From an uncultured Sphingomonadaceae bacterium (GTDB lineage: Bacteria; Pseudomonadota; Alphaproteobacteria; Sphingomonadales; Sphingomonadaceae): 64,000 nucleotides of DNA. The DNA is taken from the NCBI GenBank assembly GCA_947497455.1, contig CANMGU010000002.1, positions 1,334,506 to 1,398,505 of the forward strand. Reading direction: 5' to 3'. Shown here one piece after another: positions 54,801 through 63,600 of this stretch; the stretch's first letter is position 1, and each line of letters starts with the position of its first letter. Below the pieces are notes generated by a model, which did not search any database, was not told the DNA's origin, and saw only the letters and a program-made list of their open reading frames with translations. The translations under genes and the position numbers were made by a program.

Positions 54801-56798
54801 ATTAACCGTAAGTGCGCCTTGGCCTCCGTTAAGAGCTTGAATGCCATTTCCGCCGCCGCTTGTATCGGCGGCATTCACGGTCAGCGCCGTACCATAGCCC
54901 GCGTTCAGCGCAAAAATACCACTTCCAACCTCTCCGGTCGTCGTCCCGGTGGTGGTGACCGTCAGCGCGCCGGTACCAGCATTGAACGCGGTAACACCGG
55001 TCAAAGTGCCAGTCGCCACATTGCTGGTAATCGTCAAATCGGTGGCGCCTAATCCATTGGTTGCGAATATCCCTGAAACGGCCTCACCCTCGGCTGTACC
55101 TGTGGAATCAATGGTCAAGGCGCCAGTGCCATCATTATCCGCATTGATGCCATTAATGCCGCCAAGGCTATCCGCCGCATTGATCGTCAGATCTGTACTA
55201 TTGCTAGAGTTGATGGCCTCAATACCATAAAAATCGGTACCGGTTGCTGTGCCGGTTGAGGTGATGGTCAAGGCGCCTACGCCTTCATTATTGGCATAAA
55301 TACCGTTCTGCCCGCCACTGGTGTCCACTGCACTTATGATCATATCACCACCGACGGGATCATTTTGGGCGTTGATCCCGCTAAAAGCATCGCCATTTGC
55401 CATGCCGATCGATGTCACGGTCATTACACCAGTGCCGGCGTTATAGGCCCGAATACCGTTCCCTGTGCCGGTTGCTATATTGCTGGTGATCGTCAGGTCC
55501 GTGGTGCCAAGGCGATTGAAGGCGTTAATGCCATCTCCTCCCTCACCTTCGACGGTCCCAAGCGCATTAATGGTCATCGCGCCGCTCAAATTATCAGCGT
55601 CAATACCAGCGACCGCGCCGGTGATGGTCGTCCCCGCATCCTGATCTATTTGCAGCATGCCAGACAGATCATTGGCGCTGTTATAGGCGTAAATGCCATC
55701 AGCGCCCTGGCCGGTAATGTCGCCAGTAGTGCTGATGGTCAGGCCGGCGCTACCGTCATTTGTGGCGACTATTCCATAGGTTCCCCCTATAACGTCCGCT
55801 GCCGTGATCGACAGGGAAGTACTATTGGTGGAGTTCGATGCCAAAATACCAACATATGTGGTTCCGGTTGTCGTGCCGGTTGTATTAATAGTCAGCGCCC
55901 CTCTACCCTCGTTAAGCGCCTGAATGCCATATTCTCCGCCGCTTGCTATGTTGCTGTTGACCGTTAGGTCACTTGCGCTACCAAAGTTACGCGCGAAAAT
56001 GCCATCAGCGGTGTCGCCGTCAGCGGTGGCGGTGGACGTGACTGTCAAGGCAAGCGTGCCTTCGTTGACTGCGCGAATACCATTTTCACCGCCTATGGTA
56101 TCAACGGCATTGACAGTCAGATAGGTGCCAGCATTATATGCATCAATGCCATCGTAAAGCGCTCCAGAGGCCAGGCCGGTAGACGTGACAGTTATCCCGC
56201 CATCCCCGTAATGCCTGCCGTAGATGCCGTCATTGGCGCCGATCGCCACGTTGCTTGTGATGGATAGGTTCAAGGTATCTATTTCATTCTCGGCACTGAT
56301 TCCGTTCCCAGAGACACCGGTAACCGTGCCATTGGATACCAGAGACAAAGAACCGCCATTTTCATTGTTGATACTGATACCATTTTGTTGCCCGGTTATA
56401 GCTGCAGCCTCGGCATCATCGAATGACGCACCGTCGATGCCGTTAATTTCCAATGCATCGCCGGCTGCTGTCGTTATACCGAAGCCGGCTTCTGTTGTGA
56501 CAGTAACCGGCGTACCGCCGAGCACCTGCGAAACATCCGCATCGGCAGGATCAGTGCAAGTAAAGATACCGGAACCGGCAGCAGTTTCGGTACATGAACC
56601 CGCCATCGCAGGCGCCTTTCCAAGCATTCCGGTACCGAACATCAATGCCGTACCAACGGCCGCGGCCGATACTGTCAAACGGAGCTGGCCTGTCTGTGGG
56701 ACTATGCTGGCGGTGCCGCCCTTCCATTTTACGAGACGTCCCCCGCGATTGAGGAGATGTATTGGTGATATATCTGAAATCAAGTCAAAACGGGGCAT
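51804..56798 (-). CDS. Giant beta-helix autotransporter 1 (complete)
   Basis: 1664 aa type V secretion protein. An extended signal region of about 67 residues contains RGGRLVKWKGGTASIVPQ before the hydrophobic core (VSAAAVGTALMFGTGMLG) and APAMAG. Residues about 135-1120 are Gly/Asn/Thr-rich repeats alternating DGI(Y/F)AxNs and LT(V/I)TSTGxAxG turns, about 24 residues per turn and about 50 per pair, predicting a long beta-helix. A higher-order unit starting TSLSITAADV occurs at 327 and 841. Residues about 1395-1664 form the 12-strand barrel and end GGLKVQF. The start has AAGGAAAA upstream. A paralogue faces it on the plus strand at 60692. Likely a surface adhesin; no enzymatic motif seen. Confidence 0.92.
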   Translation of the reverse strand: MPRFDLISDISPIHLLNRGGRLVKWKGGTASIVPQTGQLRLTVSAAAVGTALMFGTGMLGKAPAMAGSCTETAAGSGIFTCTDPADADVSQVLGGTPVTVTTEAGFGITTAAGDALEINGIDGASFDDAEAAAITGQQNGISINNENGGSLSLVSNGTVTGVSGNGISAENEIDTLNLSITSNVAIGANDGIYGRHYGDGGITVTSTGLASGALYDGIDAYNAGTYLTVNAVDTIGGENGIRAVNEGTLALTVTSTATADGDTADGIFARNFGSASDLTVNSNIASGGEYGIQALNEGRGALTINTTGTTTGTTYVGILASNSTNSTSLSITAADVIGGTYGIVATNDGSAGLTISTTGDITGQGADGIYAYNSANDLSGMLQIDQDAGTTITGAVAGIDADNLSGAMTINALGTVEGEGGDGINAFNRLGTTDLTITSNIATGTGNGIRAYNAGTGVMTVTSIGMANGDAFSGINAQNDPVGGDMIISAVDTSGGQNGIYANNEGVGALTITSTGTATGTDFYGIEAINSSNSTDLTINAADSLGGINGINADNDGTGALTIDSTGTAEGEAVSGIFATNGLGATDLTITSNVATGTLTGVTAFNAGTGALTVTTTGTTTGEVGSGIFALNAGYGTALTVNAADTSGGGNGIQALNGGQGALTVNSTGVATGIASDGIYARNAPNGTDLAVTAADTNGGDHGIYALNEGNGALTVNSTGTAMGTSVDGIYAQNTATGTDMTITSNVATGANNGIFADHNGQGALTVTSSGAASGGLLNGIIAQNSSDGTDLTVTSNVANGASNGIFAYNDGEGALTITSTGATTGTAFDGIFAFNTANGTSLSITAADVTGGQIGVRAQNFGSAGLTISVTGDVAGQTAEGVFAYNSANDVSASMVIDQLEGTTITGSTDGTLADNFGGSLTINAQGTVIGENGDGINADNNVGTTDLTITSNVATGSNNGIFAVNYGSGTLSVTSTGAASGAGLDGIFTYNSTNGTDLTINAADTDGNDHGIDTFNSGSGALTVTSTGTANGTTINGINAYNSGNGTDLTVNAANTNGGENGIDADNQGSGALIITSSGTVTGVAFNGIEALSSANGTSLSVTATDVTGGVDGINVLQEGTEAASVTTSGTVAGGTGNAITAVTAGSSIAVNNSGTLESGAGFALEAIGGATQLTNSGTVNGRVLLSAFDDVTVNNGLFNATLNSDFGAGNDLFNNEGTVLVGGNIAFNNLEQFGNDGLIEMRNGVIGNSLTLPGDYVGSGDGSFAFDVTFDGAGSADTLVIAGAATGNTVFEINDISTSPNFGNMVLVVDAGAGTNEDAFALGTESQTIGFFAYSVFFDAPDNDFFLTNTIGTPVFQTLKFVEGAQSLWYRSADAWAAHMATPADDSASPAWMQIYGTVTNQDDSFEFGEGGLSEPVAVNYEQDYFGFQAGYEFGSGVIGDGGLFGLTGGYLNSNLGFDGTADNVRYDAFNIGAYAGLKSGRFFANALAKYDFIAADVRARSAGYTADLDGAAYGVRLEAGYRFGDEKFFIQPLASFEYQRASLDDFSALGAEITFDKYDGIRGMAGARLGGEATIWGGNNMTYYLGGQAVHQKQTGDGLTFASGDNSIEIDNRLSRTFGRFDLGLSIATKGGVTGFIEGNVDVSGDYTGIGGRGGLKVQF
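53799..54278 (-). repeat. Autotransporter 1 super-repeat, copy B
   Basis: Encodes residues 841-1000, starting TSLSITAADV, containing GSAGLTISVTGDV, AYNSAND, the IDQ...GTTITG insert turn and GTTDLTITSNVATG. Same order of elements as copy A, 514 residues apart. Confidence 0.7.
55341..55820 (-). repeat. Autotransporter 1 super-repeat, copy A
   Basis: Encodes residues 327-486, starting TSLSITAADV. Its centre (AYNSANDLSG, LQIDQDAGTTITGA, GIDADNLSGAMTINALGTV) is almost identical to the segment at about 63527-63680 in autotransporter 2, closer than to copy B of its own gene. Confidence 0.7.
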
Positions 56799-56855
56799 TG
56801 GATTTTCCTTGCTGGATATTGATTTTTTGAATGTGATAAAGTCCGATTACGGGCG

Positions 56856-57107
56856 TCAGTCGCTAACGGCTTTGGGGTTATGGTTGGTGGTGAACTTGGC
56901 GCATGCGGCCGTGCTCGATCTGCGCAACCTTTGGACGGTGATGGGCTTGCGGCGACGCAAGATTGCGAATTTTTGAATCGGTTCCAACAATATGAAACCA
57001 GTTGATGCGAACCGGTGCGTTAAACTGATCGCCTGATCCTGAATGCCTATTGAGCTAACCGCATTTGGGTTTCCCCTGAGGTGGTTTTTCAACAAAGCTT
57101 TGATCAT
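56856..57107 (-). CDS. Short ORF after the shared leader (possible remnant of a TIGR03032 gene)
   Basis: 83 codons from an ATG that sits at exactly the same distance (105 nt) from the shared leader element as the start of the TIGR03032 gene. The first residues match in register: MIKALLK here and MAKASLK there. After that similarity is lost and no TIGR03032 motif appears. It ends 57 nt before autotransporter 1. Either the TIGR03032 gene was deleted leaving its 5' end, or this is an independent small leader protein. Expression is not proven. Confidence 0.4.
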   Translation of the reverse strand: MIKALLKNHLRGNPNAVSSIGIQDQAISLTHRFASTGFILLEPIQKFAILRRRKPITVQRLRRSSTAACAKFTTNHNPKAVSD

Positions 57108-57212
57108 GAAATTGCTTTCTGTTTCTATTCCCATTTGCCGCTGCCTCATTCATCCACTCGATTTTCGCCGCCGTCTATCGACAGGCCCGCAATGCGAGTG
57201 TGCAATTATGCA
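57108..57212 (-). promoter_or_regulatory. Shared 105-nt leader, copy 1 (before autotransporter 1)
   Basis: Read on the minus strand this aligns without gaps to 59250-59354 on the plus strand: 82 of 105 positions identical by hand count. Conserved blocks are TGCATAATTGCA, GCATTGC, CTGTCGATAGAC, GTGGATGAATGAGG, CAAATGGGAAT and AAACAGAAAG. It ends at an ATG. Non-coding conservation of this density suggests a promoter with operators or a structured 5' RNA. The rest of 56799-57496 shows nothing else. Confidence 0.7.
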
Positions 57213-57496
57213 GGTACTGCAAAGGCCACTAAAAAATGTATTAATATGAATGGATTAGCGAGATTGATCCTGTGTTATCGGTCTTGTTTTCTGGATACTA
57301 AATCCGATCCCAATGCTTCTATTTAACGGGGGGTACGCAACCGATGATGTTCTTCAGGTTCACCCATGATGCGAAGCGTTCTTCAAACAACTTTTTTGGA
57401 TCACAGGGAACGCGATGGCCTCAGAATGAGTCGTCAAAGGAAGGGTAAGATGACATAGTCAATGGCGGGACAATCCAGCGGGCCTGGATGAGATGA

Positions 57497-57994
57497 CTAC
57501 GTTTTCCCCGCGAGCTGGCAAACGTTCGAGGCCGATTGATATTGTACTGCACCGGCATTGCCAAAGGAGATACCGATCATTGTGACGGCTATGCCGTCAT
57601 ATGCCTTCACCCAGGCAGTTTCAGCATCGGAATCAAATCCGGATCCAAGAATATCTCTAAGCATTGCGATAAGCGCATGACCGACGTCGTGATAATGTTC
57701 GGCTCGGACTCCATAGCCAATGTGACGGCTCGCCAGATCGCTCAGCATCGGTAGCAATTCAGGCAGGTTATGAATCTGCGACACGATCAAGCCCAGCATA
57801 TTGGTCAGTTTCTTGGATTGAATGGAGCTGTCTCTATCAAGCAATTCCTCCAGTTCCGGCTTGATTCTGAAGAGATACTGATAGAAAATTTCTTCCGCAT
57901 AGGCGCTGTCAGCGCTGATGATCAGGAACGTTCGCCTGATGATGTCGACTTGTGAAACCGTCAGAAGTTGCTTGGATTTTGGTTGATAAAACAT
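57497..57994 (-). CDS. Single-domain globin 2 (paralogue of globin 1)
   Basis: 165 aa. Aligns with globin 1 over its length, sharing KLTNMLG(L/M)IVSQIHN(L/M)PELLPML and the proximal-His signature RHIGYGVRAEHYHDVGHAL with His91 at the same position. Helix A and the C-terminus differ more. Heme-binding sensor or NO/O2 protein by family. It is divergent from the LysR gene over a 220-nt region and lies upstream (in its own orientation) of the leader of autotransporter 1. The ATG at 57994 has no strong SD. Confidence 0.85.
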   Translation of the reverse strand: MFYQPKSKQLLTVSQVDIIRRTFLIISADSAYAEEIFYQYLFRIKPELEELLDRDSSIQSKKLTNMLGLIVSQIHNLPELLPMLSDLASRHIGYGVRAEHYHDVGHALIAMLRDILGSGFDSDAETAWVKAYDGIAVTMIGISFGNAGAVQYQSASNVCQLAGKT

Positions 57995-58214
57995 GGAATT
58001 CGGCTTCCTGATGTCCGGTTGTAGTTACCGGTGCAAAACCGTAGCTTTACAAGAGCGACTTTACACAGCGTTACAATTCACTATTCTCGTTAGGTTACAA
58101 TTTGCCCCCGCTGAACCCGAAAATTTGCACCCCCACCATGCGCAAACCCCACGACTTTGTTTTTATCAACCCGGTTGTCGAGATTGATGCGCGCAAAAAT
58201 AGGATGAAATAATT

Positions 58215-59090
58215 GTGTCTTTTGACTGGAATAATCTCAAAATTGTTCTTGCGGCCTCGCGCGCCGGTTCTCTTGCTCGCGCTGCGCATTTATTGGACCT
58301 GGATCAATCAACAACAGGAAGACGGCTGACAGCCCTTGAGGCTGACATTGGCACGTCGCTATTCGCACGAACAAAGACGGGATTGGTCCCCACCGAAATC
58401 GGCAAGCTCATTATAGAGCGTGCGGAAGAAGTTGAACTGCGCATGCAGAATCTGGTCGATGAAATCGCTGTTGATGACGGCAGCATTGTCGGACTGGTGA
58501 GGTTGATTTCAAGTCCATGGATTCTGGAAGAGCTTACACGTGCAGCGCTACCAGACCTTCTGAAAAGAAACCCAGGCCTGGACATTCGCTTGCTTGGCCT
58601 GATCCCGGCTTCACCCATCCGCGGGGAGGTCACGCTCTCGCTCTGGTTTGAAAACCAGCCCCGGGTCAGTGAGTTTGCCGTGAACCTGGGTGAAGTGCAC
58701 TATGGCATTTATGCGCGAAAAGATTGCGATCCGAGCGAATTGGAATGGGTTTCGTTCTTTGATGAAGACGCTCCGCGGACCGCGCCCGTTCGGCTTTGGG
58801 AGAAGATCCGTGGAGATCGGGGCCATCGCCCCCGATTGACGTCGACTGACGCTAGCGGTGTGATGAGAGCCGTAGAGGCTGGAATCGGCAAGGCGGTCTT
58901 ACCGATTTGCGTCGCCGAACGGTCCGATTTGATAGTGCCCTTTGGTGACAAGCCATTTGAACTTTGCAGAACGCTGAAACTACACGCTCACCCCGATACG
59001 GTTCAGGCAAACCGAACCCAGGCCGTGATGGAGATGTTAAGAGACCGGTTCGCGGAAACTTTCTCGCGGCCCAATGGTGATCTCCGCTGA
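58215..59090 (+). CDS. LysR-family transcriptional regulator
   Basis: 291 aa. N-terminal winged helix-turn-helix at about 5-50 (FDWNNLKIVLAASRAGSLARAAHLLDLDQSTTGRRLTALEADIGTSLFAR) and a substrate-binding domain from about 90. GTG start at 58215 with AGGA 10 nt upstream places the HTH at the usual position. It is divergent from globin 2 and upstream of the leader, TIGR03032 and autotransporter 2 genes, so it is the natural candidate regulator for this locus. The T-N11-A site was not identified. Confidence 0.9.
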   Translation: MSFDWNNLKIVLAASRAGSLARAAHLLDLDQSTTGRRLTALEADIGTSLFARTKTGLVPTEIGKLIIERAEEVELRMQNLVDEIAVDDGSIVGLVRLISSPWILEELTRAALPDLLKRNPGLDIRLLGLIPASPIRGEVTLSLWFENQPRVSEFAVNLGEVHYGIYARKDCDPSELEWVSFFDEDAPRTAPVRLWEKIRGDRGHRPRLTSTDASGVMRAVEAGIGKAVLPICVAERSDLIVPFGDKPFELCRTLKLHAHPDTVQANRTQAVMEMLRDRFAETFSRPNGDLR

Positions 59091-59249
59091 TTACCGATAA
59101 CTGAAGACTGATTGAGTCAGCGGCGCTGTTGAAGCGGCTGCGAACTACCCAGCAACAAGCTTCTTTTAGAGGGGGCAAATCGCCGCATGGCGGAGCAATG
59201 CCTCTAAATATCTCAGAAAAAATGACTTTTTAGTACCCAATGCGGTTCT

Positions 59250-59354
59250 TGCATAATTGCAGGTGGGCATTGCAGCGCTGTCGATAGACGACGGTCACAA
59301 TCGTGTGGATGAATGAGGGGGCGACAAATGGGAATGTAAACAGAAAGATTGATC
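59250..59354 (+). promoter_or_regulatory. Shared 105-nt leader, copy 2 (before TIGR03032 / autotransporter 2)
   Basis: Plus-strand counterpart of the leader at 57108-57212. The 5' end carries TGCATAATTGCA, two TGCA palindromes 4 nt apart, which could be a regulator site, followed by CTGTCGATAGAC. The 3' end runs directly into the ATG of the TIGR03032 gene. The 160 nt between the LysR stop and this block look unstructured. Confidence 0.7.
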
Positions 59355-60638
59355 ATGGCTAAGGCTTCGTTGAAAGAAGGTCCTCGCATGAAGACCAAAC
59401 AAGGCACTGTTCAGGCGGATCCAGCTCAGCAGGAAGATGTCGGTCAGCTGGTGCAAATCCAGGATTCCGCGGGTCAGAAAGAGGCCAATCGTTCAGCAGA
59501 GGATATCTCACAAGGACCTCCCGCTGGAAAAAATGAAAACGCAAACACAACCGCCCAGGTCAAGGCCAGCGTCGATTCTCCTCAAACCACCACCTTTACC
59601 CAATCCGGCGGACTGGTTGATCGGCTGGCCGCTCTCAACGTCTCTCTGATTTTTTCATCTTACCAATCCGGTTTACTATATATGCTCGGTTGCAAGCCCG
59701 GCGGCGGGGCACATCTTCATCAGTCGGCGATGAAAAAGCCGATGGGTTTATGTGTCGAAGATAGTGACAGTTTCACATTGTCTGCGGGTTTCCAGATCAT
59801 GCGGTTTCAAAATGGCCTGGACGCGAATGAACGGGTGAACGACATGTTCGATGCCTGTTATGTTCCCCGTGAGACCTATAATACCGGTGAACTGGATGCG
59901 CATGATATCGGCATCGATAAAAACGGCCTGCCACTGTTTATCAACACGCGGTTCAACTGCCTCGCCACCACTGATCCGAGACATAGCTTCAGGGAAGTCT
60001 GGCGTCCGCCCTTCATCTCGGCATTGATTGATGAAGACCGCTGTCATCTGAACGGACTTGCCATGGAAAATGGTGAGGCTGCCTATGTCACTGCAGTCAG
60101 TCAATCCGACACAATCGACGGTTGGCGTGATCGCCGAGATGACGGCGGCATCGTGATTGACGTTCGCAACAACAAGATAGTCTGCAAGGGCTTGTCAATG
60201 CCGCACTCACCCCGGATTTATAATGGTGAGCTATGGCTACTCAATTCGGGTACTGGCGAGTTGGGTGTGGTGGAAGGCGCAGCAAGCGGCAAAGGCAAAT
60301 TTGTCCCGCGCCTGTTCTGCCCTGGCTTTTGCCGCGGCCTGGTTATCAAGGGCGGCTTCGCCTTTGTTGGCTTGTCCAAGCCACGCTACCAGCGCTTTGA
60401 AGGACTGGCACTCGACCAGCGGCTGGCGGAGGCGGACAGCGCGCCATGGTGCGGTATCCAGATCATTGATCTGGCCAAAGGTGCCTGTGTCGATTGGTTC
60501 CGCATCGATGGTGCTGTCTCCGAAATTTATGATGTTGCTCTGTTGGAGGGGCATGCTTGTCCCATGGCAATCGGACCGACTGCGCCCGAAATGACGAAAT
60601 TCATCACCCATCAAAAATCGGAAACCGGTGGCGTCTAA
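59355..60638 (+). CDS. TIGR03032 family protein (uncharacterised)
   Basis: 427 aa. A low-complexity Gln/Ala/Ser/Thr-rich N-terminus of about 85 residues is followed by the conserved domain: GLVDRLAALNVSLIFSSYQSGLLYMLG, MKKPMGLCVEDSD, AHDIGIDKNGLPLFINTRFNCLA, WRPPFISALIDEDRCHLNGLAM, PHSPRIYNGELWLLNSGTGELG, PGFCRGLVIKGGFAFVGLSKPRY. The family is uncharacterised; the repeating strands suggest a beta-propeller. No signal peptide, so probably cytoplasmic. Start ATG 59355 agrees with the shared leader; ATG 59388 has a better SD and is an alternative. It precedes autotransporter 2 by 53 nt, so the two are probably co-expressed. Confidence 0.85.
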   Translation: MAKASLKEGPRMKTKQGTVQADPAQQEDVGQLVQIQDSAGQKEANRSAEDISQGPPAGKNENANTTAQVKASVDSPQTTTFTQSGGLVDRLAALNVSLIFSSYQSGLLYMLGCKPGGGAHLHQSAMKKPMGLCVEDSDSFTLSAGFQIMRFQNGLDANERVNDMFDACYVPRETYNTGELDAHDIGIDKNGLPLFINTRFNCLATTDPRHSFREVWRPPFISALIDEDRCHLNGLAMENGEAAYVTAVSQSDTIDGWRDRRDDGGIVIDVRNNKIVCKGLSMPHSPRIYNGELWLLNSGTGELGVVEGAASGKGKFVPRLFCPGFCRGLVIKGGFAFVGLSKPRYQRFEGLALDQRLAEADSAPWCGIQIIDLAKGACVDWFRIDGAVSEIYDVALLEGHACPMAIGPTAPEMTKFITHQKSETGGV

Positions 60639-60691
60639 CGCCTCAACCGGGCGTCCGATCTGGATGTTTATACCAAAAAGGAAATTCCCCC

Positions 60692-63600
60692 ATGCTTCGT
60701 TTTAACCTGATGTCCGATCTATCACGCAACAGCATCCTCCACCGTGGCGGGCGTATCGTGAAGTGGAAAGGCCGCACCGCCAGCATGGTTCCGCAAATTG
60801 CCGAGCTGCGTTTGACAGTATCGGCCGCAGCGGTTGGCGCAGCGCTGTTCTTCGGCGCAGGGTTCGGCGTCACCGCCCCTGCTCTGGCGGGGACATGCGT
60901 CGAATCCGTCACTATTCCGGGCAGCTTTACCTGCTCTGGTGGTTCAGATGCCGATACAGATGTCGAACAGATGTTGGGCGGTGTTGCTGTTTCCGTCTCG
61001 ACCGTCGATGGTTTCGGGATAGCCGTGGATAATGCCGATGCGTTTGAAATCAGCGGTATATTCGGCGCCAGATTCCAAGATACGCAAGATTCCTATTCTG
61101 CCATTGTCGGCCGGGAAAATGGAATTCTCATAACCAATGCTGGTGGCGGCCTGCTATCTGTAGCTTCAACCAGCACCATCAGAGGGCAGACGCTTAACGG
61201 AATTTCTGCCACGAACTTCGCTGGTGGCACAGATCTTATTATCACCAGCAATGATACGAGCGCCGCGCTTGACGGCATATATGCCTTCAATCAGGGGACG
61301 GGTGTGCTGTCAATCACGGCAACCGGCACAACATCGAGCGTCAATACCGACGGTATTGACGCAATCAATGCTGGCACCGACCTTATGATTATCAGCAATG
61401 TGACCAACGGTGCTGATGACGGCATCAGGGCGTTCAGTGGGGGCACAGGCGCACTCACGATCACGGCAACCGGCGCGACCACCGGAACGGATGACTATGG
61501 TATTTACGCGGCCAGTTTCTCTGGCACGTCTCTTTCAATCACCGCGGGACAGGTCATGGGCGGCACCTCTGGGATTGTCGCTGCAAATCGTGGCTCTGAC
61601 GGCCTGACCATCACTACGAGCGGAGATATCACCGGCCAGACCCGCGATGGTATCAACGCCTATAACGACGCCTATGGCGGTGTGTTGACCTACATGGAGA
61701 TTAATCAGGCTGAAGACACAATCATTTTCGGCAGAGAGAGCGGTATTTTCGCCAATAATTTCGGAGGAACGTTGACGATCAACGCGCAAGGCATGGTTCG
61801 GGGCGATTCCGAAAACGGGATCAGTGCCAATAATCGAATCGGAACTTCAGACCTGAGAATCACAAGCAATGTCACAAGAGGTCGCTTTGACGGTATCGAT
61901 GCGGAAAACCAAGGCAATGGTTCGCTAGTCATTGCCTCTACCGGTACAGCGACCGGTGATTATTATAACGGTATCGAGGCTTTTAACAGCGCCAACGGCA
62001 CATCCTTGACAATCAATGCTGCGGAGGTCAACGGCGGCAGCTTGGGACATGGCATCTATGCCCAGAATTACGGTTCCGGCGCCCTGACCATCAGCGCAAC
62101 CGGCGATGTTACCGGTCAAGGTGAAGCCGGTATCTTTGCCTATAACAGCGCCAATGCGGAAGACGGCATGGTGATAAATCAGGATCCTGGCGCAACTACC
62201 ACCGGCGCGACAGATGGTATTTTTGCCGATAATTTTGGCGGTTCTCTGACGATCACCGCACTCGGCACCGTCATTGGTCTTTCAGGCGACGGAATTAATG
62301 CCGACAATAATGTGGGAACCACCGACCTGACGATTGTTAGCAATGTCGCGACTGGATCCAGCTATGGCATTCGCGCGCTCAATCGCGGCGCCGGCGCGCT
62401 CTCCGTCACCTCCACAGGTACAGCAGACGGGGCCGATTTCGTCGGCATTTATGCCCGCAACGATGGCACTGATATTACTGTCAATGCGGTTGACACAAGC
62501 GGCGGCGAATACGGCATTTATACCCGCAATGATGGCAGCGGCGCCGTGACCATTACTTCCACCGGTACCGCAAACGGGACAGATTTGGACGGTATTTTCG
62601 CCTATAATGCCAATGGCACCGATATTATAGTCGATGCGTTCGATACTAGCGGCGGCAACAATGGTATTTACGCGCGTAACGAAGGCACAGGCGCAATAAC
62701 CATCACCTCGATTGGCACAGCGGACGGAGGCGATCTCAGCGGTATTCGTGCGTTTAACAACGCCGCCAGTACTTCTCTCTCCATCACAGCAGCGGCAGTG
62801 ATAGGCGGGGCTGAAGGGATACAGGCCGACAATTTCGGGAGCGGCGGTCTGATCATCAGCGTCACCGGCGATATCACCGGTCAAAGCCAAGACGGTATCG
62901 ACGCCTTTAACAGCGCCAACGCTGCGGACGGCATGGTGATAAATCAGGATGCAGGCACGACCACGACCGGCGCGATCTATGGCATCCGTGCGGAAAATCT
63001 CGGAGGATCGTTGACGATCAACGCACTGGGCGCGGTAACGGGTGGAACGGATGACGGCATTAGTGCTCTGAACGGAGCAGGAACAACGGACTTGGCCATC
63101 GTCAGCAACGTAGCGACCGGCGCCAATAACGGTATCGATGCGTTCAATGGAGGTACCGGTGCGCTGACCATAAGCTCGACAAGCACGGCGAACGGCAATA
63201 GCATCAACGGCATTACCGCCTTCAACTTCGGCTTTGGTACAAGCTTGACCATCAGTGCAGTCGATACCAACGGTGGTGCTTATGGTATCAACGCGCTTAA
63301 TGCAGGTACTGGCGCCTTAACAATCCTCTCAACCGGCACCGCGACCGGGACTACCAATGATGGCATCGCTGCGCTAAATTCCGTCGCTGGCAGGTCTTTG
63401 TCGATTACGGCAGCGGATGTCTCAGGTGGGGCCTATGGCATACGCGCCCTGAATTATGGCGACGCCGGCCTGACTATCAGCGTCACCGGTGATGTTACCG
63501 GTCAGGGCAATCACGGTATCTATGCCTATAATAGCGCCAATGACCTGTCTGGCATATTGCAGATAGATCAGGATGCGGGGACGACAATCACTGGTGCGCT

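Noticed and set aside
52000..56500. Possible CRISPR-like repetition
   Set aside because: Repeats are diverged, coding, in frame and about 72 or 150 nt long; there are no conserved short repeats with unique spacers and no cas genes.
53047..56976. Plus-strand open frames across autotransporter 1
   Set aside because: Same repeat artefact; they lack starts with SD sequences and have no domain, while the minus-strand protein is complete with a barrel.
57043..57249. Plus-strand frame whose translation resembles the minus-strand frame at 59213-59407
   Set aside because: The two peptides look alike only because both are antisense translations of the shared leader DNA. Leader conservation explains them.
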